Positions 16,487 to 25,415 of a stretch of DNA of 64,000 bases are shown here, piece by piece. Position numbers and translations under genes: made by a program. Source of the DNA: Bog-756 sp963738545 (lineage in GTDB: Bacteria > Actinomycetota > Acidimicrobiia > Acidimicrobiales > RAAP-2). Location: the NCBI GenBank assembly GCA_963738545.1, contig CAVTXA010000007.1, forward strand, positions 620,001 through 684,000. Direction: 5' to 3'. Positions within the stretch are counted from its first letter, which is position 1. Each line of letters starts with the position of its first letter. Under the pieces are notes generated by a model, which worked only from the letters and a program-made list of their open reading frames with translations, searched no databases and was not told the origin of the DNA.

Positions 16487-17727
16487 CGGTGACCGACGCA
16501 GCGCAGGCCCCGGCAGCCGTGGGTCGCCTGGTGGACCGGTTCGAACAGGGACTCGACGCACCGATCTGCCTGACCTGGGAGCTGACCTATGCCTGCAATC
16601 TGGCCTGTGTGCACTGCCTGTCCAGCTCGGGTCGCCGGGACCCCCACGAGCTGAGCACCGAGGAGTGCAAGGCGGTCATCGACGAGTTCGAGCGCATGCA
16701 GATCTTCTATGTGAACATCGGCGGCGGCGAACCCACCATCCGGGGGGACTTCTGGGAGTTGGTGGAGTACGCCACCGACCACCACGTCGGGGTGAAGTTC
16801 TCCACCAACGGCTCGCGCATCACCGAGCAGGTGGCGGCGCGGCTGGCCTCGAGTGACTACGTCGACGTGCAGATCTCGTTGGACGGGGCCACGGCGGACG
16901 TCAACGACGCCGTGCGCGGTGTCGGCTCCTACGACACCGCCCTCACGGCCATGGACCGGATGGCCCAGGCGGGCTTCGCCGGCTTCAAGCTGTCGGTGGT
17001 GGTCACGAGGCACAACGTCGACCAGCTGGACGACTTCAAGGCGCTGGCCGACCGGTACGGGGCCCAGCTCCGCCTGACCCGGCTCCGGCCCTCGGGGCGC
17101 GGGGCCGACGTGTGGGACGAACTGCACCCGACGGCCGAGCAGCAACACCAGCTCTACCGCTGGCTGCTGGCCCACGGCGAGGAGGTCCTCACCGGTGACT
17201 CGTTCTTCCACCTCGCCGGCTACGGCGACCCGCTCCCGGGCCTCAACCTCTGTGGTGCCGGCCGTGTGGTCTGCCTCGTCGACCCGGTGGGCGACGTCTA
17301 CGCCTGCCCCTTCGCCATCCACGAGGAGTTCCTGGCCGGCAACGTCCGGTCGCCCGGGGGGTTCACCGAGGTCTGGCGCCACTCGGACCTCTTCACCGAC
17401 CTCCGCCAGCCCCAGAGCGCGGGGGCCTGCGGCTCCTGCGGTCACTACGACTCGTGCCGGGGCGGATGCATGGCGGCCAAGTTCTTCACCGGGCTCCCCC
17501 TGGACGGCCCGGACCCCGAATGCGTCCTCGGGCACGGCGAGTACGCCCTGGCCGGACGCGGGGAGACCGTGCCTCCCAAGCCGTCACTCGACCACTCGAA
17601 GCCGACCCGAGCGGTGCCGGTGACCATGGGACCCGCCCACCGGGGTGCGCTGACCGCCACGCCCTCTCGGCCACCGGACCGGCCCTGCGACGAGAGCCCG
17701 CTGGCGGCCACCGGCCTCGGCGCCTGA
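16483..17727 (+). CDS. mftC: mycofactocin radical SAM maturase
   Basis: A 414-residue radical SAM/SPASM enzyme. It oxidatively decarboxylates the C-terminal Tyr of MftA and then forms a C-C bond with the Val. The SAM [4Fe-4S] motif CNLACVHC is near residue 38, GGGEPT follows at about residue 83, and the SPASM Cys ligands occur in LCGAGRVVCLVDPVGDVYACPF and later in CGSCGHYDSCRGGCMAAKF (residues about 255-335). Overlap with mftB is 4 nt. The C-terminal 60 residues past the last Cys are Pro/Ala-rich and probably disordered. mftD, which usually follows, is missing. Confidence 0.95.
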   Translation: MTVTDAAQAPAAVGRLVDRFEQGLDAPICLTWELTYACNLACVHCLSSSGRRDPHELSTEECKAVIDEFERMQIFYVNIGGGEPTIRGDFWELVEYATDHHVGVKFSTNGSRITEQVAARLASSDYVDVQISLDGATADVNDAVRGVGSYDTALTAMDRMAQAGFAGFKLSVVVTRHNVDQLDDFKALADRYGAQLRLTRLRPSGRGADVWDELHPTAEQQHQLYRWLLAHGEEVLTGDSFFHLAGYGDPLPGLNLCGAGRVVCLVDPVGDVYACPFAIHEEFLAGNVRSPGGFTEVWRHSDLFTDLRQPQSAGACGSCGHYDSCRGGCMAAKFFTGLPLDGPDPECVLGHGEYALAGRGETVPPKPSLDHSKPTRAVPVTMGPAHRGALTATPSRPPDRPCDESPLAATGLGA

Positions 17728-17800
17728 CGGCCCTCGGCATGCGGCACAGCGCGGGGCGTGGTCCGGGACACGACGTGCGGCCGGGCGGTACGGCGTGCCC

Positions 17801-18556
17801 ATGAGCGACCTGGCCACCTCGAGTTGGCCCGATCTCGCCGGGGCAGCCGCCTCGGGCGCCATCCTGGCGATCCCTTTGGGTTCGACCGAACAGCACGGGC
17901 CCCATCTCCCGGTGACCACCGACACCGACATCGCGTCGGCCCTCCTCGAGGCTGCGGCGGCCCGGGACCCCCGGTTGGTGGTGGCTCCGGCCGTGCCCTA
18001 CGGGTCGAGCGGCGAGCACCGCGACTTCCCCGGCACGCTCTCCATCGGCCAGGACGCCACTGAGCTCCTCCTCGTGGAGCTGGGCCGATCGGCCGCCGTC
18101 CACTTCGTCCGCACCCTCGTGGTCTCGGCCCACGGGGGAAACGCCGTCCCTTTGCATCGGGCCATGGCGCAGCTGGCCGAGGAGGGACACCCGGTCTCGG
18201 CCTGGTCGCCCCCGTGGTCAGGTGACCTCCACGCCGGCCGGCTCGAGACCTCGCTGATGTTGGCCATCGCCCCAGAGCGGGTGCACATGGACCGGGCCGA
18301 GGCGGGGGACACGCGCCCGCTCGACGAGCTCTTTCCCCTTCTCCGCACCGGGGGCGTCCGCCCGGTGAGCGCCAATGGGGTGCTCGGTGATCCGGCCGGG
18401 GCCAGTGCCGAAGAGGGCGTGCGCCTCCTCGACCAGGCCGTGGACGCCCTCATGACGACCCTCACGGAACGACCGGGGCGGCGGGCGTCGTCCCCGACGT
18501 CACCGGGGCCGGGTGAAGGGGCCGACGGCGTGGCCGCCCTCGGGGTGCCGTCATGA
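17801..18556 (+). CDS. mftE: mycofactocin peptidase, creatininase family
   Basis: A 251-residue creatininase-fold metallopeptidase that cleaves the modified MftA to free the Val-Tyr-derived core. Metal-ligand motifs are visible: PLGSTEQHGPHLPVTTDTDI (Glu, His, Asp), YGSSGEHRDFPGTLS, and SAHGGN, and a later Glu in LETSLMLAI. ATG 17801 is chosen; GTG 17795 would add two residues. It lies 73 bp after mftC, in the place where mftD is usually inserted, and overlaps the SDR gene by 4 nt (ATGA). Confidence 0.92.
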   Translation: MSDLATSSWPDLAGAAASGAILAIPLGSTEQHGPHLPVTTDTDIASALLEAAAARDPRLVVAPAVPYGSSGEHRDFPGTLSIGQDATELLLVELGRSAAVHFVRTLVVSAHGGNAVPLHRAMAQLAEEGHPVSAWSPPWSGDLHAGRLETSLMLAIAPERVHMDRAEAGDTRPLDELFPLLRTGGVRPVSANGVLGDPAGASAEEGVRLLDQAVDALMTTLTERPGRRASSPTSPGPGEGADGVAALGVPS

Positions 18557-19377
18557 GCCGGGTGGCCGTGGTCACCGGGGCGGCCCGGGGTATCGGGGCG
18601 GCCACCGTTCGGGGCCTGGCCGCGACCGGATGGTCCGTCGTGGCCGTGGACCGGGGCTCGAACGATGCCCGTCTCCCCTATCCCATGGCCGGGCCGGCCG
18701 AGCTCGACGCCGTGGTGGCCGAGGCACTCGCCCTCCTCCCGGGACCTCGGGACGGGACCCCGGGTGAGGGTGCTCGGATCATCGGCCGCCTGGCCGACAC
18801 CACCGATCCCGATGCCCTGGGTGCCGTGGTGGCCGAGGCCGAGGAGCGCTTCGGTGGCCTCGACGCCATGGTGGCCGTGGCCGGTGTCATCGCCGGTGGG
18901 GTCCCCCTGTGGGAGATGCCCCGTCGCGAGCTGGACGCCGTGCTGGACGTGGACCTCGGCGGCCCGATCACCGCCGCCCGCGTGGGCATCCCGGCCCTGT
19001 TACGCCGTCCGGCCCCGCGATCGGGTCGGTTCTTGGCCGTGGCCTCGGCCGCCGCCACGCGTGGCCTCCCCATGCTCTCGGCCTACGGCGCGGCCAAGGC
19101 CGGCGTGGCCGGACTCGTGCGGGGACTGGCCGTCGAGCTGGCCGACAGCGGCGTGACGGCCAACGCCGTCAGCCCGGGCTCGACCACCACGGCCATGCTG
19201 GACGAGAGCGCCCGGCTCTACGGACTGGCCGACACCAGCTCCTTCGCCGACCAGCAGCCGGTCCGGCGGCTCCTGGCCCCCGAGGAGGTGGCGGCGGCAC
19301 TGGTCTGGCTGGCCGGCACGGACTCGGGCGCCCTGACCGGCGCAGTCATCCCGGTCGACGGTGGACTGGCCCTATGA
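18553..19377 (+). CDS. mycofactocin-coupled SDR oxidoreductase
   Basis: A 274-residue short-chain dehydrogenase. The cofactor motif is TGAARGIGAATV, and the catalytic Ser precedes YGAAK in LSAYGAAKAG. After strand 2 there is an insert (LPYPMAGPAELDAVVAEA) of the kind found in mycofactocin-dependent SDRs, which keep NAD(H) bound and pass electrons to mycofactocin. Its place inside the mft cluster, with overlaps to mftE, supports this. It probably oxidises a small alcohol; the specific substrate cannot be read. The product ends with GGLAL. Confidence 0.85.
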   Translation: MSRVAVVTGAARGIGAATVRGLAATGWSVVAVDRGSNDARLPYPMAGPAELDAVVAEALALLPGPRDGTPGEGARIIGRLADTTDPDALGAVVAEAEERFGGLDAMVAVAGVIAGGVPLWEMPRRELDAVLDVDLGGPITAARVGIPALLRRPAPRSGRFLAVASAAATRGLPMLSAYGAAKAGVAGLVRGLAVELADSGVTANAVSPGSTTTAMLDESARLYGLADTSSFADQQPVRRLLAPEEVAAALVWLAGTDSGALTGAVIPVDGGLAL

Positions 19378-19429
19378 CCGTTTCCCGGCGCTGAGTACGC
19401 GACCGTCAGCCGAGAGCGGTGCCGACGCC

Positions 19430-20911
19430 GTGCGCGCCACGTCCTACGCCGCACGGCTGACCCTCGACCCGTCGGTGCGGACGTTCCGCGACGGCACGGT
19501 CCTGGTCGGTGGGCACCCGGGCCGACTGATCGTCCTCAGCCGGGCCGGGGCCGACGCGCTCGGATCCTGGCTCGAGGGAGGAGAGCCCACTGAGGCCACG
19601 GTGGTGCTGGGCCGGCGGCTGGTCGTGGCCGGCATGGCCCACCCCGAGGTCCCCGGACCGGTCGGGCCCGATCGGGAAGCCGGTCCCGACGGGCACGACG
19701 TCACCGTGGTGGTGCCCGCACGTGACCGGGGCCCATCACTCGACCGCTGCCTCGGCGCACTGGGTCCCGGGGTGCGCGTCATCGTGGTCGACGACGGCTC
19801 CGAGCACCCCGGCGCGCTGGCCGAGGTGTGCGCCCGGCATGGGGCGACCCTGATCCACCGGGGGGTCAACGGCGGGCCTGCGGCGGCCCGCAACGAGGCC
19901 CTCGGGTCCGTCTCGACCGAGCTGGTGGCGTTCGTGGACAGCGACTGCGAGGTGTCCGAGGGGTGGTTGGAGGACCTGGTGTGGATGTTCGCCGACAACG
20001 ACCTCGCCGCTGTGGCTCCCCGCATCCGGCCCCGTGCACCGGGACCACCGGGGGGTGGGTCGGCGTTGAGCCGGTACTCGGCCCACCGCTCGGCGCTCGA
20101 CCTGGGTCCGGACCGGGGCGAGGTCGGACCGGGCCGGCCCGTGGGGTACGTCCCCACGGCGGCCCTGGTGGCCCGCCGCTCGGCCGTGGACAGCGGGTTC
20201 GACGAGCGCCTCCGGGTGGGCGAGGACGTCGACCTGGTCTGGCGGCTGCTGGAGGCCGGCTGGAGGGTCCGGTACGAGCCGTCGGTCACGGTGTCCCACG
20301 ACGAGCCGACGTCGTGGAGCGGGCTCCTGGCCCGCCGCTTCCGGTACGGCACGTCGGCCGCGCCCCTGGCCCACCGACACCCGGGACGGCTCGCCCCCCT
20401 CGAGCTCCGCCCGTGGCCCACCCTCGTCACCGTCGCCGTCCTGGCCCGCCGGCCGGTGTTGGCGGCGGTCCTGCTGGCCGGCTCCACGCGGTCCCTGACC
20501 CGACAGGTCGCGCGGTTCGGCGTCCCCACCACCCTGGCCCTGCGCTGGAGCGCGGAAGGAGCGGCGTGGACCGCGGTGGGTTTCGGCCACGCCCTGACCC
20601 AGCTGTGGGGTCCGGTGCTGGTGGTCGGAGCTGTGCGGAGCCGGCGCACGGCGGTCACCGTGGCCGCCCTGGTGGCCGTGCCCCCGATGGTCGAGTGGTG
20701 GCGTCGACGGCCCCCGCTCGATCCCCTGCGGTGGTCGGTGGCCGCGGTGGCTGACGACGTGGCCTACGGGGCCGGGGTGTGGTGGGGCTGTATCCGGGAC
20801 CGTTCGCTCGGACCCCTCGTGCCCCGCGTCCGGTTCCGCTCCGGGCCCGATGCACCACCGAGCGTGGCCGACCGGGTTGTGGCGAATCCAACAGCCACCG
20901 GCGGGGTGTGA
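19430..20911 (+). CDS. mftF: mycofactocin glycosyltransferase
   Basis: About 493 residues from GTG 19430 (an upstream GTG at 19361 would overlap the SDR gene by 17 bp). The N-terminal RLTLDPSVRTFRDGTVLVGG and LIVLSRAGADAL form the MftF-specific domain. A GT2 domain follows: VVVPARDRGPSLDRCL, VVDDGSEHPGAL, a metal-binding FVDSDCEV, and VGEDVDLVWRLLEAGW. Hydrophobic segments near the C-terminus (residues about 330-430) suggest membrane association. MftF adds glucose units to premycofactocin, making the oligoglycosylated cofactor. It is the last gene of the cluster. Confidence 0.9.
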   Translation: MRATSYAARLTLDPSVRTFRDGTVLVGGHPGRLIVLSRAGADALGSWLEGGEPTEATVVLGRRLVVAGMAHPEVPGPVGPDREAGPDGHDVTVVVPARDRGPSLDRCLGALGPGVRVIVVDDGSEHPGALAEVCARHGATLIHRGVNGGPAAARNEALGSVSTELVAFVDSDCEVSEGWLEDLVWMFADNDLAAVAPRIRPRAPGPPGGGSALSRYSAHRSALDLGPDRGEVGPGRPVGYVPTAALVARRSAVDSGFDERLRVGEDVDLVWRLLEAGWRVRYEPSVTVSHDEPTSWSGLLARRFRYGTSAAPLAHRHPGRLAPLELRPWPTLVTVAVLARRPVLAAVLLAGSTRSLTRQVARFGVPTTLALRWSAEGAAWTAVGFGHALTQLWGPVLVVGAVRSRRTAVTVAALVAVPPMVEWWRRRPPLDPLRWSVAAVADDVAYGAGVWWGCIRDRSLGPLVPRVRFRSGPDAPPSVADRVVANPTATGGV

Positions 20912-20992
20912 GAATAAGGGACCGTCGACCTCCCCGGCGACGGGAGACGCAGGACACGGCCGTCCTCGTCAGAGACCGGGCAGGAGCCTTCG

Positions 20993-21706
20993 ATGGACGC
21001 CGATCGGACCCCCAGTGCACGAGGCGGGCCGGCGATCGAGGACTCCTCGAGGCGTGGCGTCCGTGACGCGGGCACCCACCGGTTCGATGCCGGGGACGTC
21101 CTCATCGGCGTGCTCCCGCCGAACCCGGACTGGGACGAGGAGGCCGGCCCGGTGGCCGTGCCCGAAGCCCACGTCCTCGTCGACCGACTGGCCTCCCGAC
21201 GTCACCACCCGGTCACCGGGGTCGCGGGGCGCGTGCGGTCGGCTCCGGCACCAGGCATCGACCGGAGCAACCGGACTGGCAGCCGGCTCGGATGGGTCTA
21301 CGCGGTGGTCGTCGTGGCCCTCGTCGCGGCGTTGGCCGTAGGGGCCGCCAGCCGGGCCCACCTCCACCGGACCGACACCCAGCTGACCGCCATGCGGGCC
21401 CGTCTGCATCAGACGGTCGGCCGCGCGAAGGTGGCCGAGGCCAGGTTGGCCGCCGTCACCGGTCAAGCCACCTCGGCAGCCCGGGTCCTCACCGCCGAGA
21501 CGGACCAGTTGACCTCGGTCCAGTCCCAGCTGGCCTCCACCGAGGCCAACGTCTTTGCCAACGGCGTCAGCATCAGTGATCTCGACACCTGTCTGGCCGG
21601 CGTCGAGCAGGCCCTCAACCAGATCTCACTCGGCGACCAGCACGGCGCAGCCACCACCCTCAACGGCGTGGCCGCCTCGTGCCGCGGGGCCGCACCCGCA
21701 CCGTGA
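20993..21706 (+). CDS. single-pass membrane protein with coiled coil and a conserved two-Cys domain
   Basis: A 237-residue protein not matched to a named family. Residues about 1-95 are polar and cytoplasmic-like; one transmembrane segment follows (VYAVVVVALVAALAVGA, about residues 101-117). Then comes a coiled coil (about 120-185) and a C-terminal module VSISDLDTCLAGVEQALNQI...GVAASC with two Cys. The same module occurs in the next gene, before a GH43 domain. ATG 20993 has AGGAG upstream. The domain is probably outside the membrane, where the two Cys could form a disulfide. Function is unknown. Confidence 0.7.
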   Translation: MDADRTPSARGGPAIEDSSRRGVRDAGTHRFDAGDVLIGVLPPNPDWDEEAGPVAVPEAHVLVDRLASRRHHPVTGVAGRVRSAPAPGIDRSNRTGSRLGWVYAVVVVALVAALAVGAASRAHLHRTDTQLTAMRARLHQTVGRAKVAEARLAAVTGQATSAARVLTAETDQLTSVQSQLASTEANVFANGVSISDLDTCLAGVEQALNQISLGDQHGAATTLNGVAASCRGAAPAP

Positions 21707-21748
21707 TCGTCGACCAGTCCCGCCCCTCGCCCGGTCATCGAACCGACG

Positions 21749-23069
21749 TTGCCCTCCCGGGTGCGCCAGCGGCGCCGGCGGCGCCACCGTCTGGTGCTGA
21801 CCGCACTGGTCGTCTCGACCCTGTCGGTCGCCGGCTACGACATGGCCACCGTGTCGGCCGGGCATCGGAGCCAACAGGCCCTGACCGCGACCCAGCGCGA
21901 GGTGGAGCACACCCAGGCCCAGCTGGTTGTGACCCGTGCCCGCACCGTGGCCGTCACGGCCTCCCGTGACGCCAGGAGGGAGGCACAGGACCGCACCGTG
22001 GGCGAGATCGCCACGGCCAGCCAGAGTCTCGACACCGAGTCCCGGACCAAGTTCTTCCAGGGGGTCAGCATCGGCACGCTCAGCACCTGTCTCGACGGCG
22101 TGGCTCGCGCCGTCACGGCCATCGGCAACGCCGATCTGAGCACCGCCGTATCGTCGATCGACGGGGTGTCGTCGTCGTGCCTGGCACTGGACGGGTCCAC
22201 CACCGGGCTGGTCTATCCCTACGACTTCCCCGATCCCTTCATCCTGCCCACGGGCGGCGCCTACTACGGATTCGCCACCAACTCGGTGGCCGGGAACATC
22301 CAGATCATCCGCTCCACCGACCTCACCCACTGGACGACGGTGGGTGACGCCCTTCCCCACGAGCCGGTCTGGGCCGCCCCCAACGCCACCTGGGCCCCGT
22401 CGGTCCTCCAGCGCGGCTCCACGTTCGTCCTCTACTACTCGGCGGTCTATGCACCCACCGGCCAGCAGTGCATCTCCGAGGCCGTGGCCACCCAGCCCCA
22501 GGGTCCCTACGTCGACAACTCGACCCTTCCGCTGATGTGCCAGACGGCACTGGGCGGCTCCATCGATCCGACGCCGTTCGTAGACGCCGACGGCACGCCG
22601 TATCTGGTGTGGAAGTCACAAGGGGGCGGTGGCCAACCGCCGACCCTGTGGTCACAGCAGCTCACCGCAGCCGGCACCGCGCTGGTGCCCGGGACGGCCA
22701 CTTCGCTCTTGGCCCCGAGCCTGACGTGGCAGGGCGGCGTGATCGAGGGGCCGAGCATGGTGCTGGTCGGCGGACAGTACCTGCTCTTCTACTCAGCCAA
22801 CGACTGGAGGACGTCGGCGTACGCCATCGGCGTGGCCCACTGCGCCGGCCCTCTGGGACCGTGCACCGAGACGTCGGCCCAACCCCTGTTGGCATCGCAG
22901 CCCGGCCTTCCGTGGGCCCGGTGGACCCTCGGTGTTCACCGACCCGGCGGGACAGTTGCATCTGGCCTTCCACGCGTGGCTCCCCGGGCAGGTGGGGTTC
23001 CCCAACAGCCGGCTCCTCTTCATCCGCCAGATCAGCGTGGTCGGCGGCACCCCCTCGGTCGATCCCTGA
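21749..23069 (+). pseudogene. membrane-anchored GH43-like glycosidase, frameshifted near its 3' end
   Basis: An N-terminal Arg-rich stretch and TM anchor are followed by a coiled coil and the same two-Cys module as the gene before (VSIGTLSTCLDGVARAV...GVSSSC). A five-bladed GH43/arabinanase-like domain then begins with YPYDFPDPFILPTGGAYYGF, and includes WAPSVLQRGSTFVLYYS, GSIDPTPFVDADGTPYLVWK and GVIEGPSMV (the catalytic Asp, Asp and Glu). After residue about 388 the frame turns to nonsense. The expected end GPGGPSVFTDPAGQLHLAFHAW continues in the +1 frame to TGA 23067-23069. One extra base near 22905-22917 would explain it. Start is TTG 21749 or GTG 21761. Confidence 0.72.
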
Positions 23070-23829
23070 GCCGTTATCGGTGCCACGGCAAAGGCACAAT
23101 CAGCCATGCAGGGTGCTGGCAATAACACGCAACGTGACCTGAGCAGAATCAAGACGAAATATCACGGACAGTATTGCCATGCCCACTCCCCGGTAATCCC
23201 TCAATACGAGGTTGAGGGTTCCCCGCTCCAGCGACCCGCAGCGTCCGCCCCCGTGGAGGGTGCTGGGGGTATGCATGGACAACAATCCAGCTCAAAGCGA
23301 TGTTTGGTCTCGGGAACGTGGAGCGGACGATTGCCCGAGGACCGGTGGCATCTACGCACTATCGTCATCTCCGATAGTAGATATCGCCCGCAGAATACAT
23401 ACCGTTGAGGACGGCCACCGACCGTGTTCCATGGGCGAAGCGGATCCTCTTTCCCTCCCCGGTATACTTCTCCATCGCACCCGTGCTGAGCGTGTCCTAT
23501 AGTCCGAAACCGAGCGACATCGACGGTCGGAAACGACCGACTGTCCGGTAGGTGCTCAGCGGAGGTCGAGTTCCCGACTCGCTCCGGGCGTTCTCGTGGC
23601 CGTACCGGCCGTCGCACGCCGCATCACCCACACCCGGGGCAACGACGAAATGAGTGGTGTCACCACGACGCAAGCTTGGGCATAACCAAACCGGCCGCAC
23701 ACCCTACGGCGTGAAGCCAGGACGGACGTAGCCTTCCCGCTCGCCGTCCGGGGACCGAATGCAAAGGCCGGAGCCCGCCAACACCGAGCAGAGGAAGGCG
23801 CCCACGCGCGCCCTACGAAGGGAGGTGCC
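23070..23829. other. gene-poor, lower-GC stretch including the long leader of the Rpf-like gene
   Basis: No reading frame here resembles a known protein or has codon use like the neighbours, and AT content is visibly raised from about 23070 to 23560. There is a perfect 6-bp stem with a GAAA tetraloop at 23524-23539 (CGGTCG/CGACCG) and a GGACGG/CCGTCC stem at 23720-23749. AGGGTGCTGG occurs at 23110 and 23257. The last 250 bp probably form the 5' leader of the Rpf-like gene; the segment at about 23750-23805 faintly resembles the 3' part of ydaO (c-di-AMP) riboswitches, which precede rpf genes in other actinobacteria. Confidence 0.5.
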
Positions 23830-24591
23830 ATGCGGACCCGCATTGCACTCGTGGCGATCATCCCGGTCGCCTGCATCACCATCATCATCACGGCACTTCT
23901 CGCCGCGTCGTCGGCCCGGGCGGCATCACCCGCGTCCACCACGCCGACCCCATCCACACCGCCGGCGTCGACCACCACACCGGCGCCGACCACCACCGCC
24001 GCACCCACAACGCCCACTACCCCGCCGGGGAACCCCCCGTCGTCGACCGTGCCCCCGTTCCCGGGGCTCCGTCCCATCAGCCCGGTCCTGACCGAGACCA
24101 CCCTCTTGGTCAACCTCAACACGGCGCTGCACAATGAGGCCGTGTTCCATCAGGCGCTGCAAAGTGAGGCGCAGTTCCTCCAAGCCATGGCCACCGAGGC
24201 CCAGTTCCATCAGGCGCTGTCCAACGAGGCCCTGCTCTACGAGACGCTGCTCAGCGAGAGCACGGCCAAGCAGTCGTCGGCGGCCTCCAGCACGGTGGCC
24301 GCCATGCAGCTCCCGTTCACCCCGACGGCCGCCCCGACCGCCGGCGACACCGTCACCCCGGCAGAGCGGGCGGCGTGGGAGCGGGTGGCCGTATGCGAGG
24401 AGGGTGGCAACTGGGCCGCCGACAACGGCAGCTTCAGCGGCGGACTCGGCATCACCCGCACCAACTGGATCGCCTACGGGGGTGGTGCGTATGCCCCCGA
24501 AGGGGCCATGGCCTCCGAGGACGAGCAGATCATGGTGGCCGAACGCATCCAGTCCAGCGCACCGGACCAGTACGGCTGCCACGGCTGGTAG
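23830..24591 (+). CDS. resuscitation-promoting-factor-like transglycosylase
   Basis: A 253-residue secreted protein. A signal peptide (residues 1 to about 34, ending SSARA) is followed by a Pro/Thr-rich linker and a helical segment in which phrases of the kind NEAVFHQALQSEAQFLQAM recur (about residues 95-140). The C-terminal 75 residues are the Rpf/transglycosylase-like domain: WERVAVCEEGGNWAADNG has the catalytic Glu, followed by SGGLGITRTNW and a final Cys (CHGW) expected to pair with the first. The enzyme cleaves peptidoglycan outside the cell. AGGGAGG lies 5 nt before ATG 23830. Confidence 0.88.
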   Translation: MRTRIALVAIIPVACITIIITALLAASSARAASPASTTPTPSTPPASTTTPAPTTTAAPTTPTTPPGNPPSSTVPPFPGLRPISPVLTETTLLVNLNTALHNEAVFHQALQSEAQFLQAMATEAQFHQALSNEALLYETLLSESTAKQSSAASSTVAAMQLPFTPTAAPTAGDTVTPAERAAWERVAVCEEGGNWAADNGSFSGGLGITRTNWIAYGGGAYAPEGAMASEDEQIMVAERIQSSAPDQYGCHGW

Positions 24592-24641
24592 TCCCACCCG
24601 GGGTCGGTCATCCCTCCGGGGACGGGCTACGAAGACCTCAC

Positions 24642-25127
24642 ATGAGCACGCTGCCGCAGTCCACCGCCGGGGGCACCACGACGCCGACCGAAGGCATCGC
24701 CCGGTGGTGGGCCCCGTTGGTGGCTCCACCCAGCCCCGCCTCGACCCTCCTGTGTTTGGTGGGCGGGGTCCTGCTGGTGGTGTCCTCGGTGATCCATCTC
24801 CACCTGTGGTCGACCGGGTACCGCCACATCCCCACCATCGGCCCACTCTTCCTCCTGCAGGGGGTGGTCGGCATCGTGGTGGCCCTGGTCGTCGGGATCA
24901 CCCGTCGGGCCTGGGCCGCACTGGTCGGGGCCCTGTTCGCCGCGTCGACCATCGGAGGTCTGCTCCTCTCCGTGGAGGTGGGGCTCTTCGGCTTCAAGGA
25001 CAGCCTCTCCGCCCCGGACGCCACCCTCTCCCTGGTGGTGGAGTCGGCGGCCCTCGTCGTGCTGGCCTCGGCCGTACTGCTGGGGAGCCACCGCCCCCAC
25101 ACCGTGGCCTCGCAACTGCCGGCCTGA
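24642..25127 (+). CDS. small membrane protein of unknown function
   Basis: A 161-residue protein with four hydrophobic segments: LLCLVGGVLLVVSSVIHLHL, a segment around GPLFLLQGVVGIVVALVVGI, ALVGALFAASTIGGLLLSV, and VVESAALVVLASAVLLG. The first contains a HLHLW motif after a Ser-rich helix. ATG 24642 is chosen, 50 bp after the Rpf-like gene, so the two may be co-transcribed; the frame is open upstream but overlaps the Rpf-like gene. No family name can be given with confidence. Confidence 0.7.
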   Translation: MSTLPQSTAGGTTTPTEGIARWWAPLVAPPSPASTLLCLVGGVLLVVSSVIHLHLWSTGYRHIPTIGPLFLLQGVVGIVVALVVGITRRAWAALVGALFAASTIGGLLLSVEVGLFGFKDSLSAPDATLSLVVESAALVVLASAVLLGSHRPHTVASQLPA

Positions 25128-25415
25128 TGACCGTGCCCCTGCCGGCCTGATCGCCGGCGGCCCCGGCCTGGCGGCGCGCCAAAGGGGGCCAAGCCACAAA
25201 GGGGTGCCCCGCAGGGCGATAGCGGAACCGTGATGGCCGGTGCCATCACCTTCGGGACCGTGCCGATCAGAGCTTCCGATCAGTGCATCCCGGAACGACG
25301 CGCCGTGGGCTGGGCACAGTGGCCACCAGGCGGTACGAGACTCCGCCGGACGTCGACCCGACGAACGCCACCGGGGACCGGCGGCGGCGTCGGGTCGACG
25401 CCGACAGAGACAGAC

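Noticed and set aside
23110..23266. Direct repeat AGGGTGCTGG as possible attachment or insertion-sequence ends
   Set aside because: Ten bases at 147-bp spacing, with no transposase or integrase nearby; chance is sufficient.
23106..23617. Small open frames (100 and 138 residues) in the low-GC stretch
   Set aside because: No start signals, no similarity and odd composition; they look like chance frames in lower-GC DNA.
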